Source: an uncultured Eubacteriales bacterium (GTDB lineage Bacteria; Bacillota; Clostridia; Oscillospirales; CAG-272). Taken from it: 58,227 nucleotides of DNA. Positions within the stretch are counted from its first letter, which is position 1; the number at the start of each line of letters is the position of its first letter. A program made the position numbers and the translations under genes. Positions 6,643 through 15,385 of this stretch are shown in pieces. Location: the NCBI GenBank assembly GCA_934434925.1, contig CAKSAC010000012.1:1-58227 (forward strand), written 5' to 3'. Under the pieces are notes generated by a model, which was given only the letters and a program-made list of their open reading frames with translations, made no database searches and was not told the origin of the DNA.

Positions 6643-8502
6643 TCAGTGATATTCAAGCTGGCCGATTGCGTTGGCATTATAGTTCCACAGGTCTATCCGC
6701 CGCTGGAAGGTAGGCTCCATCCGGCTCACGAGGGTACGCAGAGCCTCCGCAAGATCATGGCGGGGCTGTCCTTCGGCGCGCCGCGCAATCAGTTCGGAAT
6801 AAAGGAGCAGGCAGTCTCCGTGGTGCGAGAGCGTGCGCCAGGCTTCGCTGGGGCTGTCCGACCGCATGGCGGGATGTGCCGCGCGGAACCCGCAGACCAG
6901 CGCGGGAATCTTTCGCACCGAGCGGGCTTCTTCGGCATCGGCGGCAGGCTTTTCATGCCGCAGATACGGCGGGCAGAACAACCGCGTAACTTCTGAAAGA
7001 TACGCTAAGACCTCTTCCCCCTCTTCGCCGAATTCTTCTGTAAAGTATTCTTTACGTACTTCTTCAAAATCCGCGTTTTTATCCCACAGCGCGCGCGCCA
7101 TGGCATACATCGGGAACCCTGTCGGCATCCCGACGCGTGAAAGCTGACAGCTGATCATACCGTTCAGGCCGAGCTTGTCTATGTTCTTCATATCTTCAAA
7201 CAGCACCCGGGCGCAATCGGTATATCCGGGGTCGCGCATATGGTCCCACATCAGATGATAATCAAAAAGGAACCCATCCCCCCGGAATTGCTTTTGCCAT
7301 TGCCGTAAAAAGGCGATATTCGTATAGACCTCTTTCGGCAAAACGATTTTATTCCGCACATATTCGTCCGGTTCCCTGCCGCCTTTTTCCAGCGCGCCGG
7401 CCAGCGTTTCGGAATAGGTGCGGCTGATCGGGGCAAACATCAGAATGAACCGCCCGCTGTCATGCAGTTTTTCGGTTTTCGGCGCATAGAGCAGATCAAA
7501 ATACAAGAGAAAAACGATGCGGGTGTCCATTTTTTCGGCAGTCAGCCTGTCGTCCAGCTCGTTCAGGAGCCGCACATACCAATCCGCAGGGGTCATTTTC
7601 GCACATTCGGGGCATTCGCATTGATTGTTCAGCGCGTCTGCCAGCCAGAAATGCACCGTATCGACGGTCGGATTTGCACGGCAGAAATCCACAACCCCGT
7701 CGATCATCCTTCCCCGTACAAGAGGGTCGGAATAACAGAGATTCGTATTCAGCGGGGTGCCTTTATAAAGACCGCGCTTTCCGTCCAGCATGGCGGTTAC
7801 GGAGAGATACTCTTCTCCGACCGTATTTTCGTCCACGGTATTCCATCCGTCCGCGTGTACGCCGAAAGGCTCGCAGGTCCATCCGTGGCCGACCGCCTGA
7901 TACATCAGTCCGCGCAGGCTGATCTCTTCCGCCAGACGATCGCGTATCTGCGCCACTCGCTCCCGGGAGAATGCCTCTTTCGGCAGATATTTGCTCTGCC
8001 AATGTTCATACCACCGCTGAAAAAAGGCGACCGGCAGTACAAACTGGATGAAATAAGCGTTCATGCCGACGCGCGGCAGATATTCGATCATCTCCCGCAC
8101 ATTTTCTTCGGAGACGGCCCCCTCGATACACACGCCGCGATACCGGTAGGAAGGCGTTTCCCGGACCGTCACGGAAAGCCTCCCGGCCGTCAAGGGGATT
8201 TGCGGGATATGCTCGCCTTCCGGCCCCGGGAAAGTCCAGCGACAGTCCAGCAGCGTGAGAAACCGGTAGACCGCCAGCAACACGCCGCGCGGCCCCTCTC
8301 CGGCAATCGTTCCGATTCCCTTTTCCACCGAAATCGCAATATCGTCATGCCCCGAGCCGGGCGGCAGGATCTGTAATGAAAAACAAAAACCGCCGTTCCC
8401 CGGGGTCAGGGTCGGGTCGATGGCGCGCAGGACCCGCTCCAATTCCTCTGCGGCATAGGCAACGGTTCTGTTTTTTCTGTCGGCGAGGATTGTAAAATTC
8501 AT
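6643..8502 (-). CDS. DUF4838 domain protein, glycoside-hydrolase-like
   Basis: 619 aa. Two in-frame ATGs lie close together; the second, at 8502, is preferred because AGGAG stands 7 bases before it, while the first is only 2 bases away. The N-terminal 110 residues resemble the alpha-glucuronidase N-terminal (GH67N-like) fold, and RGVLLAVYRFLTLLDCRW is typical for this architecture. The centre is a TIM-barrel-like DUF4838 region with CECPECAKM and several Trp/Tyr-rich loops. Such proteins sit in glycan-use loci and are thought to act on uronic acid or acetylated sugars, but the activity of DUF4838 is not established to my knowledge. There is no signal peptide. Confidence 0.75.
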   Translation of the reverse strand: MNFTILADRKNRTVAYAAEELERVLRAIDPTLTPGNGGFCFSLQILPPGSGHDDIAISVEKGIGTIAGEGPRGVLLAVYRFLTLLDCRWTFPGPEGEHIPQIPLTAGRLSVTVRETPSYRYRGVCIEGAVSEENVREMIEYLPRVGMNAYFIQFVLPVAFFQRWYEHWQSKYLPKEAFSRERVAQIRDRLAEEISLRGLMYQAVGHGWTCEPFGVHADGWNTVDENTVGEEYLSVTAMLDGKRGLYKGTPLNTNLCYSDPLVRGRMIDGVVDFCRANPTVDTVHFWLADALNNQCECPECAKMTPADWYVRLLNELDDRLTAEKMDTRIVFLLYFDLLYAPKTEKLHDSGRFILMFAPISRTYSETLAGALEKGGREPDEYVRNKIVLPKEVYTNIAFLRQWQKQFRGDGFLFDYHLMWDHMRDPGYTDCARVLFEDMKNIDKLGLNGMISCQLSRVGMPTGFPMYAMARALWDKNADFEEVRKEYFTEEFGEEGEEVLAYLSEVTRLFCPPYLRHEKPAADAEEARSVRKIPALVCGFRAAHPAMRSDSPSEAWRTLSHHGDCLLLYSELIARRAEGQPRHDLAEALRTLVSRMEPTFQRRIDLWNYNANAIGQLEYH

Positions 8503-8544
8503 CTGCATTCTCCTTCGTTCTTCGGGGCGTTCGCAGTCACCCAC

Positions 8545-8573
8545 AGTATAACAAAAACCCTCGCCAAAAGCAA
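8545..8573 (-). promoter_or_regulatory. Predicted promoter of the DUF4838 gene
   Basis: Minus strand TTGCTT (8573-8568), 17 bp, TATACT (8550-8545). The -35 lies inside the terminator hairpin of the upstream MFS gene, so the same bases serve both signals. Confidence 0.65.
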
Positions 8574-8582
8574 GGGTTTTGC
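8551..8582 (-). terminator. Terminator of the MFS transporter gene
   Basis: Minus strand AAAACCCTTGC, a short loop, GCGAGGGTTTTTGTTA: an 11-bp stem with a T-rich tail, 14 bp past the MFS stop codon. Confidence 0.75.
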
Positions 8583-8596
8583 GTTTTCCGCAAGGT

Positions 8597-9898
8597 TTAT
8601 CCGGATTTTCCGGGCCGATACCGCTCCATCGGACGCACCCGCAACCGCAGATAGACAAGAAGCACGAGCAAGAGCAGACAGGAGATCAGCGAAAGAATTT
8701 GCTGGCCGTAAACCGTCAGCCCGAACAGACTGTTTCCGCCGGCCGTCGCGGCTCCGATTACCAGACTGCCGAGCAGCGTGGACAGGAAAGCGCAGATTCC
8801 GCCGGCCGCTCCGCCGATGCCGATCAGGGGTGTTGCGACCTCCGGCGAAGCATAATCCATCGCAAGATTCGCGCCGGAAGAATTCATGCCGGACATTGCC
8901 ACCGAAGTCAGTACCGCATAGACGACATAAAACCATGCGGTAGGACCCGGGAAGGCGAAAATCATGAAAGCATGCCCGATGAGCGTCAAAAGAACGCAGA
9001 GTTCGACCTGCTTTTCAAACCCCCGGCGATCGCCCATCCGGCCGATGAGCGGTTGCAGGCAGAAACGCGCCACCGCGCCGACCGTGGTGATGATTGACAG
9101 CGTTCCGAGCGAAAAGCCGAGATTCAGCATATAGATGCCGTAATAGGAAAGCGAGAGCCAATACGCGCTTTTGAAGAGAATTTCGATCAAGATCAGTCGC
9201 CGCGCGGTCGTACTGCCCAACGCCGAAAAAGCGTCATGCAGGCCGCGGTTTTTTCGGAGAGCGGACGCGTCTCCCTCTGCCGTCTTTGCTTTCACCTCTT
9301 TGGTCAGAACCAGGCAGAAGAACTGCAAGATTGCAATCACGACCATGGAAATACCGAAAACAAGGAAGGATTCCCTGACCCGCCCTGCCGTTCGGAAGGA
9401 GTCGGCCACCAATCCCATCACCACCGTGAAAGCACTGCCGCTGAAAAGACTGATACATTCCTTGAAAGCGGTAAAGCCGCCGCGGTGCCCGTCTCCTGCC
9501 AGCCTCAGCCCCCAAATGACCTTGCCCGGCGAGCCGAAATTAAGCACCAGATTTCCGATGAGAACCAAACCGACAAAGAGGCCGATCCGCACAACCTGCG
9601 CTGCGCCGGGCAACAGAAGAAAATATAAGGCGCAAAAGGCCGGCTGGCCGACGGCGGTGCAGACCAGAAGCCTGCGCTTTCTCCCGAGCGCCGGGGAAAA
9701 AAGGATCATCAGTTGCCCGACGCAGCCGAGCGCCGTCACGGCGGTGAGAATCCCGGCCAGCTCTTCGGAAAGACCGACTTCCCTGACCAGCGCGGCCAGG
9801 AAGTTGTTGCTCACCAGCAAAACGATCATATATTCCAGCGTTGCCTCGAAAGCCAAAAAGACCCGGCTCGCGCGGTAAGGATCACGCGTTTTGTCCAT
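8597..9898 (-). CDS. Major facilitator superfamily transporter
   Basis: 433 aa with about 12 hydrophobic segments. The first (YMIVLLVSNNFLAALV) starts near residue 23, and a basic loop GRKRR near residue 72 sits where MFS proteins carry their conserved cytoplasmic loop 2-3 motif. It starts at 9898, 8 bases after AAGGAG. The substrate cannot be read from sequence. It lies between a DUF4838 gene and an AraC regulator and near a GH28 gene, so an oligosaccharide or uronic acid substrate is likely (inference). Its promoter interlocks with that of the AraC gene, which suggests that the AraC protein controls it. Confidence 0.85.
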   Translation of the reverse strand: MDKTRDPYRASRVFLAFEATLEYMIVLLVSNNFLAALVREVGLSEELAGILTAVTALGCVGQLMILFSPALGRKRRLLVCTAVGQPAFCALYFLLLPGAAQVVRIGLFVGLVLIGNLVLNFGSPGKVIWGLRLAGDGHRGGFTAFKECISLFSGSAFTVVMGLVADSFRTAGRVRESFLVFGISMVVIAILQFFCLVLTKEVKAKTAEGDASALRKNRGLHDAFSALGSTTARRLILIEILFKSAYWLSLSYYGIYMLNLGFSLGTLSIITTVGAVARFCLQPLIGRMGDRRGFEKQVELCVLLTLIGHAFMIFAFPGPTAWFYVVYAVLTSVAMSGMNSSGANLAMDYASPEVATPLIGIGGAAGGICAFLSTLLGSLVIGAATAGGNSLFGLTVYGQQILSLISCLLLLVLLVYLRLRVRPMERYRPGKSG

Positions 9899-9983
9899 AC
9901 AAAGCTCCTTTTTTCGTTCGGATCACGCAATCCGGAAAACCCGGCAGAGAAACAGGCCGCCGCGCGCATCGTTCGCACGGGGC

Positions 9984-10012
9984 TTGCGTTTTTATGACGA
10001 ATATGCTACAAT
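9984..10012 (+). promoter_or_regulatory. Predicted promoter of the AraC gene
   Basis: TTGCGT at 9984-9989, 17 bp, TACAAT at 10007-10012, with TGC in front as an extended -10. It faces the MFS promoter on the other strand only 10 bp away. Confidence 0.75.
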
Positions 10013-10022
10013 ACTTTTACAT

Positions 10023-10051
10023 AGTATACCCGGCGTTTTGCACGAAGTCAA
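10023..10051 (-). promoter_or_regulatory. Predicted promoter of the MFS transporter gene
   Basis: Minus strand TTGACT (10051-10046), 17 bp, TATACT (10028-10023). Its predicted start near 10016 lies next to the start of the AraC promoter, so each transcript must cross the other promoter. The MFS message would carry a leader of about 120 nt. Confidence 0.7.
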
Positions 10052-10094
10052 TACGAAATTCGCGCCCCGATTTACAACAACGGAGACAATGACG

Positions 10095-11000
10095 ATGTCT
10101 ATTCCTTATGTCCCTTCCGAAGTGTCGGTTCCTTTTTCGGTCGATGCCTTTTACGGCCTGTATATTTCTCATTTCCCGAGGAAGGATTATTTCCCGGAAG
10201 AAACACATCCTTTTTTTGAGATTCTTTTTGTGCAGGAAGGTTCCACCACCATCCTTTTGGACGGGAAGCAAACCGAGGCCCACGCGGGCGAGATGATCCT
10301 TTACACGCCGGGGCTTCGTCATCTGCGCCTGAATCCCGAATCGACCCACTGCGTTTCCTGCTCTCTGCTCTTTTCTCTCCGGGGGCAGGTCGGCATGTTG
10401 CCGAGCGGTGTTCCGATCGGGCTGACCGCCGAGGAAGCCTCGTTCTTCTTCCGTGCGGTGCAGGAGGTGCATCCCTGCTTTGAATGGACCGACGGTTCCG
10501 CCATGACCAAACGCTTCTCCCCGGACGAATCGCCGGAGGCTCTGACGTATCTCCGTTCGGTACTTGAATCCTTTTTGTATCATATCGTTTGGCGTTCCCG
10601 CAAGATTCCTGTGCAGGAGCCGTCCCCCGCCGACCGGGAGCAAAACGCCAAGGTCGTAGCTTACCTGCGGGAAAATTTAGGAGAAACCCTCTCCATGGCC
10701 GACATCGGACGATATTTCTCCCTCAGCCCCTCCGCCCTGCAAAAAACCTTCCGCCGCCAGTACGGCCGCGGTATCATGGATTATTACATCGACCTCAAAA
10801 TCCATCTGGCGGAAGAACATCTTCTGCTCGGTTCCAGCGTGACCGAGGCCGCCTCGGCCGCCGGTTTTTCCTCTCTGCCGCACTTTTCCTCCCTCTTCAA
10901 AAAACGTACCGGACACTCGCCTTCCGGCCGCCGCCAGATTGCAAAAATCGACGACACCCTCTCGGGAGAACCGTCTCCTCCCCTCCCCAAAAAACCCTGA
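10095..11000 (+). CDS. AraC family transcriptional regulator
   Basis: 301 aa. The ATG at 10095 is chosen because CGGAGA ends 8 bases before it; an ATG 6 bases earlier is too close to that site. The long frame upstream to 9891 precedes the promoter and is not real. The N-terminal cupin sensor holds HPFFEILFVQEG and a sugar-pocket-like run to about residue 90. Two helix-turn-helix units follow at about 190-290, with MADIGRYFSLSPSALQKTF and the signature GFSSLPHFSSLFKKRTG. Such regulators activate sugar genes when bound to a sugar. Targets are probably the opposed MFS gene and nearby GH genes. The tail after residue 285 is Pro-rich and runs into the C/T tract. Confidence 0.88.
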   Translation: MSIPYVPSEVSVPFSVDAFYGLYISHFPRKDYFPEETHPFFEILFVQEGSTTILLDGKQTEAHAGEMILYTPGLRHLRLNPESTHCVSCSLLFSLRGQVGMLPSGVPIGLTAEEASFFFRAVQEVHPCFEWTDGSAMTKRFSPDESPEALTYLRSVLESFLYHIVWRSRKIPVQEPSPADREQNAKVVAYLRENLGETLSMADIGRYFSLSPSALQKTFRRQYGRGIMDYYIDLKIHLAEEHLLLGSSVTEAASAAGFSSLPHFSSLFKKRTGHSPSGRRQIAKIDDTLSGEPSPPLPKKP

Positions 11001-11265
11001 CCCCGCCTCCTCTCTTCTCCCGCTATCTCCTTTTCCCGAAACCCCCGGCCCCGTCTCCCCTCTCCGCCCGCTATCTCCTTTTCCCGAAACCCCGACCCCG
11101 CCTCCTCTCTTCTCCCGCTATCTCCTTTTCCCGAAACCCCGACCCCGTCTCCCCTCTTCTCCCGCTATCTCCTTTCCCCAAACCCCCGACCCCGTCTCCC
11201 CTCTCCGCCCGCTATCTCCTTTTCCCCAAACCCCCGGCCCCACGCCTCTCCCCCGCTGCTCCTTT
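10985..11265. repeat. C/T-rich tandem repeat tract, period about 46-48 bp
   Basis: Five to six imperfect copies of a unit with cccgctatctccttttccc, then a run of A, then a C-rich block ending cccctct. It begins inside the last codons of the AraC gene and fills the gap to the GH20-like gene (477 bp). Nothing else is visible in the gap apart from a -10-like element (tgctacaat, 11388-11396) and the leader of the next gene. Confidence 0.95.
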
Positions 11266-11477
11266 TCTCTATGCGCCTCGCTTTTCTCACCCGCCATCTC
11301 CCCGCCCCTCTTTTTGTCTGCTGCGCCCCGTTTCCCCGATTCTGCAATTTTTTTCCCGGATTGTATAACCCCACGGCCAACCCGTTATGCTACAATAAAG
11401 ACAGGGGGCAACAAAAGGACCGTGACCCCCGAATTCAAGCGGCACGGAATTCCCGGTGCCGGAAAGGACATAAAACT

Positions 11478-12443
11478 ATGGAAAGAATGTGGACTTACTT
11501 TCTGCAACTCGGCACCCACATGTGGAGAGATGAGTATTCGGAAACTTACGGCCGTCCCAACCAGTGTGAAGATGCTTATTACGCCCCGACCCTCGATACC
11601 GATAAAGACGTATGGCGGCGCGTGACCGATCAGCTTCCCTCCTTCGGAATCAATACGCTTGTCATCGATATCGGAGAGGGTCTGCGCTTTGAGTCGCACC
11701 CCGAACTGGCAATCCCCGGTTCCTGGTCGCGGGAAGAGCTGAGCGCCGAACTGGCGCGTCTGCGCGGCATGGGGATCGAACCGATTCCGAAACTCAACTT
11801 CTCTACCTGCCATGACGACTGGCTCGGGCCATATTGCCGGATGGTTTCCACACCGAAATATTATGAAGTCGTCTCCGATGTGATTGCCGAAGTCTGCGAA
11901 GTTTTTGATTCTCCCCGTCTTTTCCACCTCGGCATGGATGAAGAAGATTTCCCCGATCATCACGGCGCGATCACAACCATCCGTTGCGATAAACTGTGGT
12001 GGGAAGATTTGTACTTCATGTTCGATAAAGTTGAAAAAGCGGGAGCGCGCCCGTGGGTATGGAGCGATTACTACTGGGGCCATCCCGATTCCTTTGTCCG
12101 CAAAATGCCGAAAGAATGCGTGCAGTCCAACTGGCGGTACGAAAAGATTCAGCCAAAAGGCAAAGACGGCCGCTATCCGCAGATCGGGTATCAGTCCTAT
12201 CTGGATTTCCACGAACTCGGCTATGACCAGATTCCCTGCGCCACCGACTGGTGCTTCCGCCAGAATATCGCGCAGACCGTCTGGCTCTTCATGGAAGAAA
12301 ATCTGTGTGACGAACATCTGCTCGGCTTTATCGCCGTGCCGTGGCTGCATACCACCGAGGTCAACTATTATTCTCTGCTGAACAACGCCCACCGCCTGAA
12401 TTGCGCGCGCAAGATGTTCTTGGAAAAATATCCCGAGGGCTGA
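11478..12443 (+). CDS. GH20-like glycoside hydrolase domain protein
   Basis: 321 aa from the ATG at 11478, preceded by GGAAAGGACA as a loose ribosome site. The frame is open to 11271, but that part lies in the C/T tract. The protein reads as a TIM barrel: GINTLVIDIGEGL near residue 57, IEPIPKLNFST near 100, and HLGMDEEDF at 150-158. The last fits the His-x-Gly-x-Asp-Glu signature of GH20 hexosaminidases, where the Asp-Glu pair (154-155) is catalytic. The protein is shorter than usual GH20 enzymes and lacks their N-terminal domain, so substrate and even activity are uncertain. No signal peptide is seen. Confidence 0.65.
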   Translation: MERMWTYFLQLGTHMWRDEYSETYGRPNQCEDAYYAPTLDTDKDVWRRVTDQLPSFGINTLVIDIGEGLRFESHPELAIPGSWSREELSAELARLRGMGIEPIPKLNFSTCHDDWLGPYCRMVSTPKYYEVVSDVIAEVCEVFDSPRLFHLGMDEEDFPDHHGAITTIRCDKLWWEDLYFMFDKVEKAGARPWVWSDYYWGHPDSFVRKMPKECVQSNWRYEKIQPKGKDGRYPQIGYQSYLDFHELGYDQIPCATDWCFRQNIAQTVWLFMEENLCDEHLLGFIAVPWLHTTEVNYYSLLNNAHRLNCARKMFLEKYPEG

Positions 12444-12503
12444 GCCGCCGCTTCCGGCACACGATTTCCCTAAACACCGGCATGTAGCCCCTTGTCGGAA
12501 AAG

Positions 12504-12539
12504 ACCGCTTCCCGTCAGATTTTCGGGGGCGGTTTTTTT
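12504..12539 (+). terminator. Terminator downstream of the GH20-like gene
   Basis: ACCGC...CCCG, loop, CGGG.GCGGT followed by seven T. The 246-bp gap holds only this and the next promoter. Confidence 0.8.
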
Positions 12540-12567
12540 CGGCAATCGCCTTTCCTTTCTTCCGCTC

Positions 12568-12596
12568 TTGCATTTTTCGGAAAATTATATTATACT
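12568..12596 (+). promoter_or_regulatory. Predicted promoter of the GT4 gene
   Basis: TTGCAT 12568-12573, 17 bp, TATACT 12591-12596. Confidence 0.75.
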
Positions 12597-12689
12597 GGAT
12601 GTGTCAGGATTAGCTCCGCGCAAAAAAGCCGGAATCCGCGCCCGCCTGTTCTGCAAGCGGACCGCAAGCAACAAAAAAGAGGGATATAC

Positions 12690-13853
12690 ATGAAGATATT
12701 GCAAATGATCGATACATATTATCCGACTGTCGATGGCGCAATCAGCGTTGCCAAAAACTATACCGAAAATCTGAACCGCGCAGCCGAATGCGACCTGGCC
12801 ACCGCCAAAGCCGCACGAGCCGACCGCTATGCGGATCGGGAGAATTTTCGCGTTCTGCGGTGCACGTCTCTCCCCGCGCCCGAAAAATACCGCAACGCGC
12901 TCCCCGGATGGGATGCAAAGTTCAAACGTCTCATCCGTGAAGGGCATTATGATATTCTGCACTGCCACTCGCCCTTCAACATGGGGCGCTTTGCCGTCAG
13001 CATGGGAAAAAAACTGCATGTTCCCGTTGTTCTCACCCTGCACACAAAATACTACGAAGACTTCATCCGCGTGACCGGGAACCGGATGCTTTCCGAGATG
13101 ATGGTCAGACGGATTCGCCACGCCTATAACGAGGCCGACAGCGTGTGGACCGTCTCCTACGCCAGTTGCCAGACGCTCCGCGATTACGGATACACCGGAA
13201 CGATAGAGGTCGTCCGTAACGGCACCGATTTCGTGTATCCCGCAAATGCCGAAGAGCTGGTTTCCCGCGTGAACGCCCTCCACCATCTGGAAGGTCGCCG
13301 GAATGTCTTCTTCTTTGTCGGCCGGATGGCGATGTATAAAAACCTCCGCCTGCTGGCTGACGCGCTGGCCGCTGTCAAAAGCCGGGGAAAGGATTTCACC
13401 ATGCTCTTCGTCGGGGGAGGGTTCGATCTGGAGGAATTCCGGAAATATGTTTCCTCTCTCGGCCTGGATGATCGTTGCATTTTTACCGGCCACGTTGCCG
13501 ACCGGCAACTTTTGCAGGGCTATTACCTGCGCGGAGATCTGATGCTCTTCCCCTCTACCTTCGATATGGCAAGCATTGCCAAAGTGGAGGCCGCCGCGCA
13601 CGAAAAACCTTCTCTCGTCATCCGGGATTCCTGCAGTGCCGAAGAAGTCGTGGACAACGACAACGGCTTTCTGTGTGAAGAGAATACGGAAAGCCTGGCA
13701 GAACGCATCTGTGAACTCTGCGACGTGCCGGATCAACTGAAAAAAGCCGGAGAAAGAGCTAAAGAAACCCTCTACCGTACCTGGGACCATGTCGCTGCGG
13801 AAGTGCTGGAAAAATACCGCGCCATCATCGACGCCTACGGCAAAAAGGAATAA
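12690..13853 (+). CDS. GT4 family glycosyltransferase, diacylglycerol glucosyltransferase-like
   Basis: 387 aa. The start at 12690 is preceded by AGAGGGATATAC. The N-terminal Rossmann half opens MKILQMIDTYYPTVDGA, with HCHSPFNMGRFA around residue 90 and LTLHTKYYEDF near 115. The C-terminal half has VGRMAMYKN (NDP-sugar site) and GRDLMLFPSTFDMASIAKVEAAA-like sequence. In this family the last block usually reads E-x7-E; here the first Glu is replaced by Asp. The closest types known to me add glucose to membrane diacylglycerol, as in glycolipid and lipoteichoic acid anchor synthesis; another acceptor is possible. It stands alone with its own promoter and terminator. Confidence 0.85.
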   Translation: MKILQMIDTYYPTVDGAISVAKNYTENLNRAAECDLATAKAARADRYADRENFRVLRCTSLPAPEKYRNALPGWDAKFKRLIREGHYDILHCHSPFNMGRFAVSMGKKLHVPVVLTLHTKYYEDFIRVTGNRMLSEMMVRRIRHAYNEADSVWTVSYASCQTLRDYGYTGTIEVVRNGTDFVYPANAEELVSRVNALHHLEGRRNVFFFVGRMAMYKNLRLLADALAAVKSRGKDFTMLFVGGGFDLEEFRKYVSSLGLDDRCIFTGHVADRQLLQGYYLRGDLMLFPSTFDMASIAKVEAAAHEKPSLVIRDSCSAEEVVDNDNGFLCEENTESLAERICELCDVPDQLKKAGERAKETLYRTWDHVAAEVLEKYRAIIDAYGKKE

Positions 13854-13944
13854 TCCCGAAAGCCTTCCTGCGGTCGGGTCCGCTTATTTTCGTAAATGCA
13901 AAGACCGTTTTCCCCGCGATGAAAATTTCTTTCCCGTAAAGAAA

Positions 13945-14218
13945 ACGCCTTTCCTTACCCCCTCCGCTTTCCTTACCCCCTCCGCTTTCCTTACCCCCTC
14001 CGCTTTTCTTACCTCCTCCGCTTTCCTTACTCCCTCCGCTTTTCTTACCTCCTCCGCTTTTCTTACCTCCTCCGCTTTTCTTACCTCCTCCGCTTTCCTT
14101 TCTCCCTCCGCTTTTCTTACCTCCTCCGCTTTTCTTACCTCCTCCGCTTTCCTTACCCCCTCCGCTTTCCTTTCTCCCCTCGCTTTTCTTACCTCCTCCG
14201 TTTCCCTTTTTCTCTTTC
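13945..14218. repeat. 18-bp C/T tandem repeat array
   Basis: About fifteen copies of an 18-bp unit (ctttccttaccccctccg with T/C variation) on the plus strand. One frame reads SAFLTP repeats, open for 145 codons, but there is no ribosome site and no upstream start that is not inside the GT4 gene. Purely pyrimidine apart from one A and one G per unit. Confidence 0.96.
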
Positions 14219-14225
14219 CTTCATG

Positions 14226-14254
14226 AAAAGAACCGCCCGGGGGCGGTTCTTTTT
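14226..14254. terminator. Bidirectional terminator
   Basis: AAAAGAACCGCCC, 2-nt loop, GGGCGGTTCTTTT: a nearly perfect palindrome between the GT4 gene and the convergent DUF11 gene. Confidence 0.85.
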
Positions 14255-14261
14255 GCAGATG

Positions 14262-14400
14262 CCGACGGGCGGCTCTCGGCCGGGCGGCTCCCTATCGGGC
14301 GGCTGTCGGTCGGGTGGCTCCCTATCGGGCGGCTGTCGGTCGGGTGGCTCCCTGTCGGGCGGCTGTCGGTCGGGCGGCTGTCGGCCGGGCGGGCCGCTTC
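14262..14400. repeat. GGC-rich tandem repeat, 30-bp and shorter units
   Basis: Repeats of gtcggtcgggtggctccct and gtcgggcggct, three near-identical 30-bp units with shorter ones on both sides. They lie directly after the stop of the DUF11 gene. Unlike the other tracts it is G-rich on the plus strand, and it forms C-rich sequence on the DUF11 mRNA 3' end. Confidence 0.93.
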
Positions 14401-14402
14401 GT

Positions 14403-15257
14403 TCAGACGGTTCCCGTGATGGTCAGGACGCTGACCCCCGGCACTACGCTGTATGCGCCGGTAGTCGGGTTGCGGGTATACGTTGCGGCCGGCACCGTAA
14501 CCGCTCCGGCAGCGGAAGAAAACTGCCCGTTGGCCGGGGAATAGGTGTACTGTGTGCCTTCGGTCCAGGCCGTTCCGTTGAAGGTCGCGCTCAACGGATT
14601 GAGCACCGGGTCAAAGGTATCGCTGATTACGATATTATCATCGGCCACGGCCGCTCGGTTTCCGTAATTCTCCACCGTGACCGTGTAAGTGATCTGCCCG
14701 TTTTCCGTCACGGTAGCCGGACACATCGCCTTGCTGACCGAAAGATCGAGCGCATCGGCGGCTGTCACGGTTCCCGCCAGTGCAACCGGGGTGGCAATGC
14801 CGGTTCCGCTGATGGTTGCGGTGTTTGTCACGGTCGCTCCGGTGGCAAGCGGTGCGTTCTCATTCAGTTTCGCCTGATAAACGAGCGTGATATTGCCCCC
14901 GGCCGGAACCGTCAGGCCGGTCACGGAAAGCGGCGGCCCTGCCGTAACGGCAGGGGTTGCGTTCAAATTGCCGTTCACATAATAAAGGAGCGAGCCATCG
15001 ACATACGCCGCCGGGGTCAGCGTGGTCGTGTTGAAGGGATAGGCGCCGAGGTTATCGCTTATCGTCACGCCGGTGACGGGGGTGGTGCCGGAATTCTGCA
15101 CCGTAATGATATAAGTGACCGTTTCTCCGCGCCGATAGGTCTGCGGCAGAGCGGTTTTGCTCCCGGTGAGAACCTCAACCAGTTCTCCGGTCACAATATT
15201 GGAAGTCAGGATGTTGCCGCCGTAAGACAGCGTGGCCTGATTGGTAATAGTTGCCAT
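14403..15257 (-). CDS. DUF11 domain surface protein
   Basis: 284 aa of Thr/Val/Asn-rich beta-sandwich repeats. It starts MATITNQATLSYGG after AGAAGGAG. At least two DUF11-type repeats are visible: about residues 25-150 (QTYRRGETVTYIITVQNSG...VTISDNLG) and about 165-260 (ENGQITYTVTVENYGNRA...VISDTFD). Such proteins are found in the envelope of clostridia, yet this one has no signal peptide, LPXTG motif or membrane anchor. It may leave the cell in a non-classical way, or the family's export route is not visible here. One Cys near residue 192. Function unknown. Confidence 0.8.
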   Translation of the reverse strand: MATITNQATLSYGGNILTSNIVTGELVEVLTGSKTALPQTYRRGETVTYIITVQNSGTTPVTGVTISDNLGAYPFNTTTLTPAAYVDGSLLYYVNGNLNATPAVTAGPPLSVTGLTVPAGGNITLVYQAKLNENAPLATGATVTNTATISGTGIATPVALAGTVTAADALDLSVSKAMCPATVTENGQITYTVTVENYGNRAAVADDNIVISDTFDPVLNPLSATFNGTAWTEGTQYTYSPANGQFSSAAGAVTVPAATYTRNPTTGAYSVVPGVSVLTITGTV

Positions 15258-15385
15258 AGTAACAGGATCTCCTTCTGATATTCGGGGGCTTACCCCGTTA
15301 TCATTCTATGAAGGAAGAAGCCCGCCCGTGTCGGCTGTGCGCAGACCGCCGCCGAAAAGTTGAAAATCGGAAACGGCCGGGCGGA

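Noticed and set aside
13789..14226. Plus-strand SAFLTP repeat protein
   Set aside because: The start lies inside the GT4 gene in another frame, there is no ribosome site, and the sequence is a tandem DNA repeat.
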